DNA of 64,000 nucleotides from Corallococcus macrosporus (lineage in GTDB: Bacteria; Myxococcota; Myxococcia; Myxococcales; Myxococcaceae): assembly GCF_017302985.1 (NCBI RefSeq), contig NZ_JAFIMU010000008.1:1-64000 (forward strand), in the 5' to 3' direction. This document shows, piece by piece, positions 1-12,367 of this stretch. A model generated the notes under the pieces. It searched no databases and had not been told where the DNA came from. It saw nothing but the letters and a program-made list of their open reading frames with translations. Both the position numbers and the translations under genes were made by a program. Numbering within the stretch: position 1 is the stretch's first letter; every line of letters begins with the position of its first letter.

Positions 1-2534
1 CGGAGACGGCCACGCTCACCGACGTGCTGGACCTGCCGTGGGGCTTTGAAATCTACGGCCTGCTCACGCGCTGGAACCCGCTCAACATCCGCCGCCCGTA
101 CGCCCTGCCCTACGTGGGCCGCAACGTGATGGTGGTGGGCCTGGGCCCCGCCGGCTACACGCTGTCGCACTACCTGCTCAACGAGGGCTTCGCCGTCACC
201 GGCGTGGACGGCCTCAAGATTGAACCGTTCCCGGACGAACTGGTGGGCCGCAACGGCCACACGCTCCAGCCCATCCGCGACTGGCGCGAGCTCACGCGCG
301 AACTGGACGAGCGCGTGCTGGAGGGCTTCGGCGGCGTGTCCGAGTACGGAATCACCGTGCGCTGGGACAAGAACTTCCTCACGCTCATCCACCTGACGCT
401 CGCGCGCCGGGAAGGCCTGCGCATCTACGGCGGCATCCGCTTCGGCGGCACGCTGACGGTGGAGGACGCGTGGGCGCTGGGCTTCGACCACGTGGCCATC
501 GCCGCGGGCGCGGGCCGCCCCACCATCATCGGGATGAAGAACAACCTCATCCGGGGCATCCGCAAGGCGTCCGACTTCCTGATGGCGCTGCAGCTCACGG
601 GCGCCTTCAAGCGCGACTCGCTGGCGAACCTCCAGGTGCAGCTGCCCGCCATCGTCATCGGCGGCGGCCTCACCGGCATCGACACCGCCACGGAGCTGAT
701 GGCGTACTACCCGGTGCAGGTGGAGAAGACGCTGGAGCGCCACGAGAAGCTGGTGGCGGACCTGGGTGAAGCGGCCGTCCTCGCGCGCCTGGACGCCGAG
801 GAGCGCGCCACCTACCACACGTTCCTGGAGCACGGCCGCGCCGTGCGCGCGGAGCGCCAGAAGGCCCAGGCGGAAGGCCGCTCGCCGGACTTCATCCACC
901 TGGTGCGTTCATGGGGCGGCGTGAGCCTGGTGTACCGCCGCGGCCTCACCGAGTCCCCCGCCTACCGCCTCAACCACGAGGAGGTCTCCAAGGCGCTGGA
1001 GGAGGGCATCCGCTTCATTGAACGGATGAGCCCCACGGAGGCGCTGCAGGACGACACCGGCGCGGTGCGCGCCATCCGCTTCGAGCGCATGGTCACGGTG
1101 GACGGCAAGCTCAAGGGCAGCGGCCAGTTCTTCGAGCTGCCGGCGAAGACGGTGTGCGTGGCCGCGGGCACGTCCCCCAACGTCACCTACGAGAAGGAGT
1201 ACCCGGGCACCTTCCAGCTGGACGAGGCCAAGGAGTACTTCCAGGGCCACGAGCTGGTGGAGGACGGCAGCGGGTTCAAGCTCCAGCCGGTGGAGGCCGC
1301 CGAGGACCCCGAGGCGAAGGTGGGCTTCTTCACGTCCTACCAGCAGGACGGCCGCTTCGTGTCCTTCTACGGCGACAACCACCCGACCTACGCGGGCAAC
1401 GTGGTGAAGGCCATGGCCAGCGCGAAGGACGGCCATCCGCAGGTGGCGCGCCTGTTCGCGAAGGAAGTGGCCGCCATGGACTTCAGCGACACGGCCGCGC
1501 AGGAGGCGCGCGAGTCGAAGCGCGCCGCCCACTTCGCGAAGCTGGACGAGGCGTTCCTCGCCACCGTCGTCGCGGTGAACCGGCTCACGCCGACCATCGT
1601 GGAGGTGGTGGTGCGCGCGCCCTTCGCCGCGAGCCACTTCTCCCCCGGCCAGTTCTACCGGCTCCAGAACTTCGAGCGGAACGCGCCGCTCGTGGACGGC
1701 GTGCGCCTCACCATGGAGGGCCTGGCCCTCACGGGCGCGTGGGTGGACAAGGAGAAGGGCCTGATGGGCACCATCGTGCTGGAGATGGGCTCCTCCTCGC
1801 GCCTGTGCGCGGCGCTCAAGCCCGGCGAGCCCGTCGTGCTGATGGGCCCCACGGGCGCGCCCACGGAGATTGGCCACAACGAGACGGTGGTGCTGGTGGG
1901 CGGCGGCCTGGGCAACGCGGTGCTCTTCTCCATCGCGCGCTCGCTCAAGGCCGCGGGCTGCCGCGTGGTGTACTTCGCGGGCTACCGGCTGAAGTCGGAC
2001 TCGTTCAAGCAGGACGAGATTGAAGCCGGCACCGACCAGGTCATCTGGTCCGTGGACTCCGGCGAGACGCTGGACGTGCGCCGTCCGCAGGACGCGGCCT
2101 TCCGGGGCAACGTGGTGCAGGCCATGGTGGCGTACGCGCAAGGGACGCTGGGCGTGAAGCCGGTCATCTCGCTGAGCGAGGTGGACCGCATCATCGCCAT
2201 CGGCTCGGACCGGATGATGCGCGCGGTGGCGGAGGCCCGGCACGGCGTGCTCCAGCCGTTCCTCAAGCCGGAGCACGAGGCCATCGGGTCCATCAACTCC
2301 CCCATGCAGTGCATGATGAAGGAGATCTGCGCCCAGTGCCTCCAGCGGCACGTGGACCCGCTCACCGGCAAGGAGACGTGGGTCTTCTCCTGCTACAACC
2401 AGGACCAGCGGCTGGACCACGTGGACTTCGTCAACCTGAACCAGCGCCTGCGGGGCAACACGGTGCTGGAGAAGATGGGCGACACCTTCCTCGCGCAGCT
2501 CCTGAAGAAGGCGCCGCAGCTCAAGCGCGTGTAG
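1..2534 (+). CDS. FAD/NAD(P) oxidoreductase fused to a PyrK-like electron-transfer module (5' end outside window)
   Basis: The reading frame is open to the left edge (first full codon at base 3), so the N-terminus is missing; GTG at 24 is only the first in-frame start codon. Counting from that GTG, a GLGPAG dinucleotide motif lies at residues 39-44 and a second, IGGGLTG, at about 212-218, as in GltD-like amidotransferase subunits. From about residue 525 a ferredoxin-reductase-like FAD/NAD module follows (SPGQFYRL, then VLVGGGLGNAVLFS). Cys763, Cys769, Cys772 and Cys790 match the spacing of the [2Fe-2S] ligands at the end of PyrK-type dihydroorotate dehydrogenase electron-transfer subunits. 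This is probably a cytoplasmic flavin/iron-sulfur NAD(P)H oxidoreductase that passes electrons to an unidentified partner. The substrate cannot be told from sequence. A small convergent lipoprotein gene abuts its stop codon. Confidence 0.8.
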   Translation, partial: ETATLTDVLDLPWGFEIYGLLTRWNPLNIRRPYALPYVGRNVMVVGLGPAGYTLSHYLLNEGFAVTGVDGLKIEPFPDELVGRNGHTLQPIRDWRELTRELDERVLEGFGGVSEYGITVRWDKNFLTLIHLTLARREGLRIYGGIRFGGTLTVEDAWALGFDHVAIAAGAGRPTIIGMKNNLIRGIRKASDFLMALQLTGAFKRDSLANLQVQLPAIVIGGGLTGIDTATELMAYYPVQVEKTLERHEKLVADLGEAAVLARLDAEERATYHTFLEHGRAVRAERQKAQAEGRSPDFIHLVRSWGGVSLVYRRGLTESPAYRLNHEEVSKALEEGIRFIERMSPTEALQDDTGAVRAIRFERMVTVDGKLKGSGQFFELPAKTVCVAAGTSPNVTYEKEYPGTFQLDEAKEYFQGHELVEDGSGFKLQPVEAAEDPEAKVGFFTSYQQDGRFVSFYGDNHPTYAGNVVKAMASAKDGHPQVARLFAKEVAAMDFSDTAAQEARESKRAAHFAKLDEAFLATVVAVNRLTPTIVEVVVRAPFAASHFSPGQFYRLQNFERNAPLVDGVRLTMEGLALTGAWVDKEKGLMGTIVLEMGSSSRLCAALKPGEPVVLMGPTGAPTEIGHNETVVLVGGGLGNAVLFSIARSLKAAGCRVVYFAGYRLKSDSFKQDEIEAGTDQVIWSVDSGETLDVRRPQDAAFRGNVVQAMVAYAQGTLGVKPVISLSEVDRIIAIGSDRMMRAVAEARHGVLQPFLKPEHEAIGSINSPMQCMMKEICAQCLQRHVDPLTGKETWVFSCYNQDQRLDHVDFVNLNQRLRGNTVLEKMGDTFLAQLLKKAPQLKRV

Positions 2535-3212
2535 CTACCGCCGCACGCCCGCGAAGGCCTTGAGCATGTCCTGATAGTTCTTCGTCAGGTCGGCCTCGCG
2601 GGTCAGCACCACGTCCACGTTGGCGTCGCCGAACTCCCGGCGCGCCTCCGGGAGCTTCTGGAAGGTCTCCACCTGGCGCCGCATGGACTCCACCTGCGGC
2701 GCCAGCTCCTTCTGCTGCTCCTCCGGCATCCGGGACTGGAGCGCCTCCAGCTTCTTGAGCTCCTCCTCGTACTGGAGCGTCCGGCCCATCTGCCGCTGGC
2801 TGATGACGGCGGTGACGACCTCCGCGATGCGGTTGACCTCCTCCGTGGACAGCCCGGCCGCCTGGCGGGCGTCGGCCTCCGCCTGCGCCTTGCGCTCGAT
2901 GAGCTTCAGGCCGCCCTTCGCCTTCTCCAGCGCCTGGGGCGTGCCCGCGTCCATCAGCGGCCCCATGTCCTGCAGGCCCCGCATCAGCGACCCGTACACC
3001 TCCAGCATCTTGCGCTGGTAGCCCACGTACGCATCCAGCTTGGCCTTCGTCACGGTGTAGGGACCGGACGCCGCGTCCTCTCCGGCCTCCCCGCCCTCCA
3101 GGCGGGCGACCGTCTCCCCGGTGCCGCTGGCCCCTTCCGGCCCCTCCGCCGCGTCCTTGCGACACGCGGACAGGGCCAGGACGACGGCCAGACACCCCAA
3201 CAACTTGCGCAT
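2535..3212 (-). CDS. Predicted lipoprotein with helical, Glu/Lys/Gln-rich body
   Basis: A 225-residue protein. The ATG at 3212 is chosen over an upstream in-frame start at 3329 because a strong ribosome site (GGGAGGTGG) sits just before it and a type II signal peptide starts there: basic MRK, a hydrophobic core, then the lipobox LSAC with Cys17. The mature part begins with an acidic, Gly-rich stretch. It then becomes Gln/Glu/Lys-rich and probably mostly helical (about residues 50-215), with coiled-coil-like segments around EEELKKLEALQSRMPEE. No family is recognised. It is likely anchored in the periplasm, either at the inner or the outer membrane. It is convergent with the oxidoreductase gene (stops adjacent) and divergent from the SixA-like gene. 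Confidence 0.75.
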   Translation of the reverse strand: MRKLLGCLAVVLALSACRKDAAEGPEGASGTGETVARLEGGEAGEDAASGPYTVTKAKLDAYVGYQRKMLEVYGSLMRGLQDMGPLMDAGTPQALEKAKGGLKLIERKAQAEADARQAAGLSTEEVNRIAEVVTAVISQRQMGRTLQYEEELKKLEALQSRMPEEQQKELAPQVESMRRQVETFQKLPEARREFGDANVDVVLTREADLTKNYQDMLKAFAGVRR

Positions 3213-3334
3213 GCCACCTCCCGTAACCGCCTGTGGGTGGCCAGTGTATGCTCCGGCTGGCCCCGCCAACGGCGGTTCCCGAACGCCCTCCACGGGCAGG
3301 CTGTTCCGGGCACTGAACAATCGATTCATTACCT

Positions 3335-3364
3335 TTGACCAACCGGGCCACGGTCATGTACGAA
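3335..3364 (+). promoter_or_regulatory. Candidate sigma-70-type promoter for the SixA-like gene
   Basis: TTGACC (3335-3340), an 18-base spacer, then TACGAA (3359-3364), about 31 bases before the TTG start at 3396. The -35 is good and the -10 weak. It lies in the 183-base divergent gap between the lipoprotein and SixA-like genes, where little else is visible. Confidence 0.35.
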
Positions 3365-3395
3365 CCGCGGTCCTGTCGCGAGCGGTGGAGGGACT

Positions 3396-3938
3396 TTGAG
3401 GATTTTCCTGGTAAGGCACGGCGATGCGGACGCGGAGATCCCCGAGGGTCTCGGCGACGAGGCGCGCGCGCTGACCGCGAAGGCCCGTACGAATGTCGCC
3501 GCGCATTTCGCGTCGCTGTCGGAGCGCATGGGGCCCATCAGCCTCATCCTCACCAGCCCGCTGGTGCGCACGGTGCAGACGGCGCAGATCCTCTCCAACT
3601 CCGTGAAGCATGAAGGCCTCCTGCGCGTGCACCGCTGCCTGCTGCCGGACATGCCGGTGGGCGCGGTGGAGCCCGTGCTCAAGGAGTACTCCGACGAGAA
3701 CCTCGTCCTGGTGGGCCACCAGCCCTCCATGGGCGCGCTGGCGGCGCACCTCCTGGGGATGCAGTCCTTCCCCAAGCCGGTGAACCCGGGCACGGTCATC
3801 GCCATGGAGTGGCCGGAGACGCCCACCAGCACCGAAGACCAGGTGCCCGGTGAGAAGGGGGAGAACCCCCCGGCGCAGCACCTGAAGTTCCTGTTCTACG
3901 CCGCCCCCGGTCAGCAGGTCCTCGACGTCATCCAGTGA
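3396..3938 (+). CDS. SixA-like phosphohistidine phosphatase (histidine phosphatase superfamily)
   Basis: A 180-residue protein starting with TTG at 3396, preceded by GGAGGGA at 3387-3393. The RHG signature (residues 7-9) supplies the catalytic His that becomes phosphorylated. The second conserved His is in VGHQPSMG, as expected for branch members such as SixA, which dephosphorylate phosphohistidine in phosphorelay proteins. The length is close to that of SixA (about 160 residues), with a short insertion near the C-terminus (TSTEDQVPGEKGENPPA). It probably acts in the cytoplasm on a histidine-phosphotransfer protein, but small-molecule phosphatases of the same superfamily cannot be excluded. 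The next gene, for a frataxin homologue, follows after 17 bases and is probably co-transcribed. Confidence 0.8.
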   Translation: MRIFLVRHGDADAEIPEGLGDEARALTAKARTNVAAHFASLSERMGPISLILTSPLVRTVQTAQILSNSVKHEGLLRVHRCLLPDMPVGAVEPVLKEYSDENLVLVGHQPSMGALAAHLLGMQSFPKPVNPGTVIAMEWPETPTSTEDQVPGEKGENPPAQHLKFLFYAAPGQQVLDVIQ

Positions 3939-3955
3939 CGTCCGGGAGCGCGGCC

Positions 3956-4288
3956 ATGATGGACGAAGCCCGCTACAGCTCCCTCGTGGCCGCCGCGTTC
4001 AAGCGCATCCTGGCGGCCGCGGACACCTTCGACCCCGACGTGCTGGAAGCCGAGGCCACCGGGGACAAGGTGACGCTCACGGCCGCGTCCGGTGAGAAGT
4101 GCATCATCAACACCCAGCGCGCCGTCTGGCAGGTCTGGGTGGCCGGCCAGGGCCAGGGCATCCACTTCAGCTACGACGACGCCTCGCGCACCTGGAAGGA
4201 CGACAAGGGCAAGGGGCTGGAGCTGTTCGCCTTCGTCGCTGGCGTCGTCCAGCACCTCACAGGCGAAGCGCTGACCTACTCGGCCTGA
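3956..4288 (+). CDS. cyaY: Frataxin-like iron protein CyaY
   Basis: A 110-residue protein. ATG 3956 has GGGAG about 8 bases upstream; an in-frame GTG at 3935 would overlap the SixA-like stop and is less likely. The pattern fits frataxin/CyaY: an acidic first helix (FKRILAAADTFDPDVLEAE), a central sheet with GDKVTLT and INTQ, a QVWVAG strand, then HFSYDD and the W-x-DD-x-G-x-GLELF ending. Bacterial CyaY is about 106 residues, binds iron on its acidic ridge and modulates Fe-S cluster assembly by IscS. No isc or suf gene is in the window. Family identity is convincing from the motif order, although overall similarity to enterobacterial CyaY is low. Confidence 0.75.
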   Translation: MMDEARYSSLVAAAFKRILAAADTFDPDVLEAEATGDKVTLTAASGEKCIINTQRAVWQVWVAGQGQGIHFSYDDASRTWKDDKGKGLELFAFVAGVVQHLTGEALTYSA

Positions 4289-4291
4289 GGA

Positions 4292-4316
4292 GGCCCGTGG
4301 CGCTTCGCCACGAGCC
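4292..4316. terminator. Hairpin between convergent cyaY and frr
   Basis: CGTGGCG and CGCCACG form a perfect 7-bp stem around CTT (4296-4312). It extends through a single-base bulge to GGC/GCC. It fills the 48-base gap between two convergent genes, so it can serve both. There is no clear U-tract on either strand. Confidence 0.55.
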
Positions 4317-4336
4317 CCCGGCGTGAGGCGGCTGCC

Positions 4337-4891
4337 TCAGACCTTCATCACTTCCTGCTCCTTCGCCGCGAGCATCTCATCCACCTTCTTGATGCCGGCG
4401 TCGGTCGCCTTCTGGACCTCTTCCGTGCGGCGCTTGAGGTCGTCCTCGGTGATCTTCTTGTCCTTCTGCTGAACCTTGAGGGCCTCGTTCGCGTCGCGGC
4501 GGATGTTGCGGATGGCGACCTTGGACTCCTCGCCCCGCGCCTTCACCTGCTTCACGATGTCCTTGCGGCGCTCCTCGGTGAGCGGCGGGAAGGGCAGGCG
4601 GATCATCTCGCCGTCGTTCATCGGGTTGATGCCCAGGTTGGCCTCGCGCAGGGCCTTCTCGATGTCCTTCAGGACGCTCTTGTCCCAGGGCTTGATGGTG
4701 ATGAGCCGGGGCTCCGGCGCGTTGATGCTGGCCACGCCGGCCAGGGGCGTGGGGCTGCCGTACTGGTCCACCTTGATGCCATCCAGGATGGCGGTGGAGG
4801 CACGGCCGGTGCGCACCTTGGACAGGTCCTGCTTGAGGGAGTCCAGCGCCTTGTCGATACGGGTCTTCAGTTCCGCGGCGGCGTCAGCCAT
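4337..4891 (-). CDS. frr: Ribosome recycling factor
   Basis: A 184-residue protein, the normal length for RRF, which splits the post-termination ribosome together with EF-G. The conserved core is easy to follow: KVRTGRAS near residue 25, VDQYGSPTPL, NAPEPRLITIKPWD, EKALREANLG, and the C-terminal helix pattern RRDANEALK...KITEDDLKR. The ATG at 4891 has an excellent ribosome site (GGAGGAG). It lies 48 bases downstream of pyrH in the usual rpsB-tsf-pyrH-frr order and is probably transcribed with it. Confidence 0.97.
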   Translation of the reverse strand: MADAAAELKTRIDKALDSLKQDLSKVRTGRASTAILDGIKVDQYGSPTPLAGVASINAPEPRLITIKPWDKSVLKDIEKALREANLGINPMNDGEMIRLPFPPLTEERRKDIVKQVKARGEESKVAIRNIRRDANEALKVQQKDKKITEDDLKRRTEEVQKATDAGIKKVDEMLAAKEQEVMKV

Positions 4892-4939
4892 TGTGAGTCT
4901 CCTCCAGAAATGGGGTGAGTCGCTGTCCTGCTCGGGGTT

Positions 4940-5683
4940 TCAGGCCCAGGCCGTCTCGGCGGCGCCGACAACCGTGCCGAACTCGCCGTGGCCCGTGACG
5001 GCGCGCTGGATGTTCCCGCGCGTGCCCAGGTCGAACACGATGATGGGCAGCTTGTTGTCCATGCACAGCGAGATGGCCGTGGAGTCCATCACGTTGAGGT
5101 TCTGCTTGAGGACGTCCATGTACGTCAGCGTCCGGTAGCGCTTCGCGGACGGGTCCTTCTTCGGGTCCGCGTTGTAGACGCCGTCCACCTTGGTGGCCTT
5201 GAGGATGACCTGCGCGTTGATTTCCATCGCGCGCAGCGACGCGGCCGTGTCGGTGGTGAAGTAGGGGTTGCCCGTGCCCGCGGCGAAGATGACGACGCGG
5301 CCCTTCTCCAGGTGGCGCACCGCGCGCCGGCGGATGTAGGGCTCGGCGATCTGCTCCATCTTGATGGCGGACTGCACGCGCGTCTTCAGCCCCTGCTTCT
5401 CCAGCGCGTCCTGCAGCGCCATGGAGTTGATGCAGGTGGCCAGCATGCCCATGTAGTCCGCGCTCGCGCGGTCCATGCCCTCCGTGGCGCCAGCGACGCC
5501 GCGGAAGATGTTGCCACCGCCGATGACGAGGGCGATTTCGAGCCCCGTCCGCGACAGCTCGGCCACTTCCTCCGCGATGCGCGTGAGGGTGGGCGGGTGG
5601 ATGCCGTACTTCCCCTCGCCCATCAGGGCTTCGCCCGACAGTTTGAGGAGGATGCGCTTGTAGGGAGAGGTGGATTCGGACAT
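4940..5683 (-). CDS. pyrH: UMP kinase
   Basis: A 247-residue amino-acid-kinase-fold enzyme that phosphorylates UMP to UDP in the cytoplasm (pyrimidine nucleotide synthesis). It shows [14 protein letters not shown] at the N-terminus, the glycine-rich GGGNIFRG loop, an [16 protein letters not shown] loop and a [13 protein letters not shown] segment, all typical of bacterial PyrH. Length is within the usual 235-250 range. It sits between tsf and frr, as in most bacteria. The ribosome site before ATG 5683 is weak. Confidence 0.97.
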   Translation of the reverse strand: MSESTSPYKRILLKLSGEALMGEGKYGIHPPTLTRIAEEVAELSRTGLEIALVIGGGNIFRGVAGATEGMDRASADYMGMLATCINSMALQDALEKQGLKTRVQSAIKMEQIAEPYIRRRAVRHLEKGRVVIFAAGTGNPYFTTDTAASLRAMEINAQVILKATKVDGVYNADPKKDPSAKRYRTLTYMDVLKQNLNVMDSTAISLCMDNKLPIIVFDLGTRGNIQRAVTGHGEFGTVVGAAETAWA

Positions 5684-5773
5684 ACGCGTCCGCTTCTATC
5701 CCCCGCCCCGCGCCCAAGCAACGACGGAAGTCGTGACGCACGCCGCAGCGTCCAATGCCGGGCGGAAAGACGA

Positions 5774-5832
5774 AGGGCCGCGCCCCCGGCGCCCCTCCCT
5801 GTTCAGGGAAGGAGCCCCAGGCACGCGGCCCT
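5774..5832 (-). terminator. Nested hairpin downstream of tsf
   Basis: AGGGCCGCG (5774-5782) pairs with CGCGGCCCT (5824-5832), and a second small stem (TCCCTG/CAGGGA) lies inside the loop. It begins 28 bases after the tsf stop on the minus strand and is followed on that strand by a T-rich stretch (CTTCGTCTTT). It may be a terminator or attenuator separating rpsB-tsf from pyrH-frr. Confidence 0.5.
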
Positions 5833-5860
5833 GGAGGACAGCGGGACGGCGGGAGGCGGT

Positions 5861-6514
5861 TTAGGCCTGGCCCAGCGTCTTGGCCACTTCGGCGGCCAGG
5901 TCGTCCTTCTTCTTCTCGATGCCCTCACCCACCTCGTAGCGGACGAAGCGGCGCACGGAGACCTTCTCGCCAATCTTGGCGGCGCGCTCGTTGATCATCT
6001 CGCCGACCTTCTTCTTGTCGTCCTTCACCCAGAGCTGGTCCACCAGGCAGACGCCCTCGTAGTACTTCTCCATCTTGCCCACGAGGATCTTCTCCAGCAT
6101 CGCCTCGGGCTTGCCCTGCTGCTTGAGCAGCTCGCGCTGGATCTCCTTCTCCTTGTCCATCGCGTCGGAGGGCACTTCCTCGCGGCGGACGAACTTGGGG
6201 TTGGCCGCGGCGATCTGCATGGCCACTTCCTTCGCCAGGTCCTGGAAGTCCGGGTTGCGAGCGACGAAGTCCGTCTCGCAGTTGACCTCCACGATGACGC
6301 CGATGCGGCCGCCGTGGATGTAGGAGGTCACGATGCCTTCGGCGGCGACGCGGCCGGCCTTGCCCTCGGCCTTGGAGATGCCCTTCTTGCGCAGCCACTC
6401 CGCGGCCTTCTCGAAGTCGCCACCGGACTCGGCCAGCGCCTTCTTGCAGTCCATCATCCCCGCGTTGGTGCGCTCGCGGAGGTCCTTCACCATCTGGGCG
6501 GTGATCTCAGCCAT
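5861..6514 (-). CDS. tsf: Elongation factor Ts
   Basis: A 217-residue protein that recycles EF-Tu by releasing GDP. The N-terminal UBA-like domain has VKDLRERTNAGMMDCKKAL, and the TDFVARN motif that contacts EF-Tu is present. This is the short form of EF-Ts (about 200-220 residues, as in Thermus), shorter than the 283-residue E. coli protein, with a reduced core domain. ATG 6514 is preceded by AGGAAGAG. It follows rpsB by 123 bases, in the standard order. Confidence 0.96.
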   Translation of the reverse strand: MAEITAQMVKDLRERTNAGMMDCKKALAESGGDFEKAAEWLRKKGISKAEGKAGRVAAEGIVTSYIHGGRIGVIVEVNCETDFVARNPDFQDLAKEVAMQIAAANPKFVRREEVPSDAMDKEKEIQRELLKQQGKPEAMLEKILVGKMEKYYEGVCLVDQLWVKDDKKKVGEMINERAAKIGEKVSVRRFVRYEVGEGIEKKKDDLAAEVAKTLGQA

Positions 6515-6637
6515 GTCGTATCTCTTCCTTCTGGAAAAACGCTGGAACGAAAAACGGAGACGGCCGGACAGCGGGCCTTGAGAGGTGCCGCCCGGCCGAC
6601 TCCGGAAGCTGCGTGGGAAAGCGAAGAGGACGGGCGG

Positions 6638-7618
<981 letters not shown>

Positions 7619-7955
7619 GGTGCGTGTACCTTCCGGTTGTTCCGCCACGCGCGTTTAAGACAGCTGCCAGTCCTGGCCCTTCCACCGTGGAGGGGCACCG
7701 GGGACCGGTGACACGCGTGTGAGTAGTGGGTGCTGCGGACTGCCTCGGGCGTACGGCCCGGCCCCTCTTCATAACGGGGCGCGGCGTCCTTAGCAGAACG
7801 CTCGAGAGGGGCGCAAGCTTCGGCACACCGTCCGTCCGGGTCCTACCCCTCCAGGGCCGCTCCCCTGCCCTCCAGGAAGACGACCGGCGCGGCCCCCGCT
7901 CCCCGTGGATGGGGAGGGCGACCGCGCCGGAGGGGCGCCTGCGTGCCGTCAGCGA
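7619..7955 (-). other. 337-base gap between secA and rpsB: terminator plus rpsB leader
   Basis: No convincing gene is seen. The part nearest secA holds a long hairpin (separate entry). The remaining roughly 260 bases before rpsB are long enough for a promoter and a leader. A weak candidate on the minus strand is TTGCGC, 18 bases, TAAGGA around 7795-7820. I could not recognise a known S2 leader structure. Confidence 0.4.
7884..7930 (-). terminator. Long hairpin downstream of secA
   Basis: CCGGCGCGG (7884-7892) pairs exactly with CCGCGCCGG (7922-7930), and CTCCCC/GGGGAG (7899-7904, 7911-7916) forms an inner stem around GTGGAT. It starts 25 bases after the secA stop on the minus strand. The following minus-strand bases (TCGTCTTCC) are only mildly T-rich. 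Confidence 0.6.
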
Positions 7956-10781
<2,826 letters not shown>

Positions 10782-10948
10782 GTTGGCTCTCTCGCCGGAG
10801 GATCCTCGAAGGAGCGCGGCGAGTGAAGGGAATTCCCAGGAGATGTAAGGGAGAACCAGACCAAAACCACGCGCGCCCCCCGAAACTTCCTCTCGGCTGG
10901 CCGCCCGGCGCGCGGTGGCCCAGAGTAAAGCGGAACCGAGTCCACGCA

Positions 10949-12295
10949 ATGTCCCCTAAGCAGATTCACCGTCCCCGCGCCGCGAAGACTTCTTCCGGCC
11001 GCTCCTCCCCGGGCCCCCGCCGACCAGGCGCCCCCTCCCGTCCCGGCAAATCCTCGCGCCCGGGACCTCCCTCTAACGGCAAGGCAGGCCCGAAGCCCGG
11101 TCCTCGTACCGCAGGCAGGCCCGGCCCCAAGTCGGCGGGCGCCAAAGCGGGCGCCAAGGCCGGAGGCAAGCCCGCCCCTCCCCCCCGGGCCGGTGGCTCC
11201 GGCCGCAGCGCCCCGGCCCCCATCGCTTCCCCAGCGCCGCGCATCCCACCTCGGGCGCGGGTGCCCCCCATGCCCGCACAGACGCTGGCGGCCCAGCCGG
11301 GCCGGTGGCTGTGGACGTGCCGGGAGGGGTTCGAGTCCCATCTCTTCGAGGAGCTGGTCTGGGCGGGCGCCGGTCCCCGCCTCCTGGGGCCTGCCCTGCT
11401 GGAGTCCGAGCAGCGGCCGGACGTGCCCCCCGCCTTTGGCCGGGCGGTGGAGCGGGTCGTCGCCACCTGGGCGCCCCCGGGCGGGGCCCAGGTGCCGGTG
11501 GAGGACATCCTGCGCTCCATGTCCGGGCTGCCGTCGCGCGTGCCCTGGCTCCTGCGCGCCTACACGCCGGACAGCGCGAAGGGCAACACGCAGGCGGGCC
11601 GCGCCGAGGCCCTGGAGGCGGCCGTTCGCGCGGCGCTCCCCCCCGGACGGGCGCTGGAGGACGACAACCGGGCGCGCGAGTCGGGGGCCCTGCTGGTGGG
11701 CCTGTGCGTCGCGCCGGACGGGGTGCTGATGCTGGGCGCGGTGAGCGCTCGCGAGGCCCTGTCCCTGGCCCCGGGCGGGCGGCGGCGGATGAAGCGCGCG
11801 GGCGAGTCCCCTTCCCGCGCGGCCATGAAGCTGGAGGAGGCGCTGGACGGGCTGGCGCATGAACCCGGGCGCGGCGACGTCTGCGTGGACCTGGGCGCGG
11901 CGCCGGGCGGCTGGACGCAGCGGCTGGTGGCGCGCGGGGCGCGGGTGGTGGCGGTGGACCCGGCGAAGCTGATGCCGGAGCTGGCCAGGAATCCCCGCGT
12001 CCAGCACGTGCAGGAGAGCGCCTTCGCCTACGCCCCGGAGGAGCCCGCGGACTGGCTCTTCTGCGACATGGCGTGGCGGCCGCTGGAGGTGGCGCAGCTG
12101 CTGGCCAAGTGGGGCCGGCGCCGCTGGGCGCGCAACCTGGTGGCCAACATCAAGCTGCCCATGAAGGACAAGAACCCGCTGCTCCTGCGCGTCCGCCAGA
12201 CGCTCGTGGAGGACGGGGGCTGGGAGGGCCTCACCGTCCGCCAGCTCTACCATGACCGGGATGAGGTGACCGTGACGGCGCATCGCATGCGCTAG
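10949..12295 (+). CDS. RlmM-like 23S rRNA ribose 2'-O-methyltransferase with long disordered N-terminus
   Basis: A 448-residue protein. ATG 10949 is taken as start; the frame is open further upstream but there is no better site. The first 105 or so residues are almost only Pro, Gly, Lys, Arg, Ala and Ser and must be disordered and basic, plausibly RNA-binding. Then comes a THUMP-like region ([17 protein letters not shown]) followed by an RrmJ/FtsJ fold: the SAM loop [13 protein letters not shown], acidic VVAVDP, catalytic-type DWLFCDMAW and the Lys of [11 protein letters not shown]. This matches RlmM, which methylates C2498 of 23S rRNA in E. coli. The basic leader is absent from E. coli RlmM. 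Family is clear; the exact target base is inferred. Confidence 0.8.
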   Translation: MSPKQIHRPRAAKTSSGRSSPGPRRPGAPSRPGKSSRPGPPSNGKAGPKPGPRTAGRPGPKSAGAKAGAKAGGKPAPPPRAGGSGRSAPAPIASPAPRIPPRARVPPMPAQTLAAQPGRWLWTCREGFESHLFEELVWAGAGPRLLGPALLESEQRPDVPPAFGRAVERVVATWAPPGGAQVPVEDILRSMSGLPSRVPWLLRAYTPDSAKGNTQAGRAEALEAAVRAALPPGRALEDDNRARESGALLVGLCVAPDGVLMLGAVSAREALSLAPGGRRRMKRAGESPSRAAMKLEEALDGLAHEPGRGDVCVDLGAAPGGWTQRLVARGARVVAVDPAKLMPELARNPRVQHVQESAFAYAPEEPADWLFCDMAWRPLEVAQLLAKWGRRRWARNLVANIKLPMKDKNPLLLRVRQTLVEDGGWEGLTVRQLYHDRDEVTVTAHRMR

Positions 12296-12367
12296 AGGGC
12301 AGCGGAGCGGGCGCGGGGAGAAGCTTTCCTGCGCCCGGAGCCGGTCCGCGCTACACACGCGGACACG

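Noticed and set aside
909-2420. Long antisense open frame (503 codons) over the oxidoreductase gene
   Set aside because: It arises from G/C third-base bias on the other strand; the product is Arg/His/Gly/Leu-rich without any domain, while the sense frame has clear FAD and Fe-S motifs.
7619-7955. Riboswitch or S2 autoregulatory leader before rpsB
   Set aside because: Only a secA-side hairpin can be supported; no conserved leader structure could be recognised by eye.
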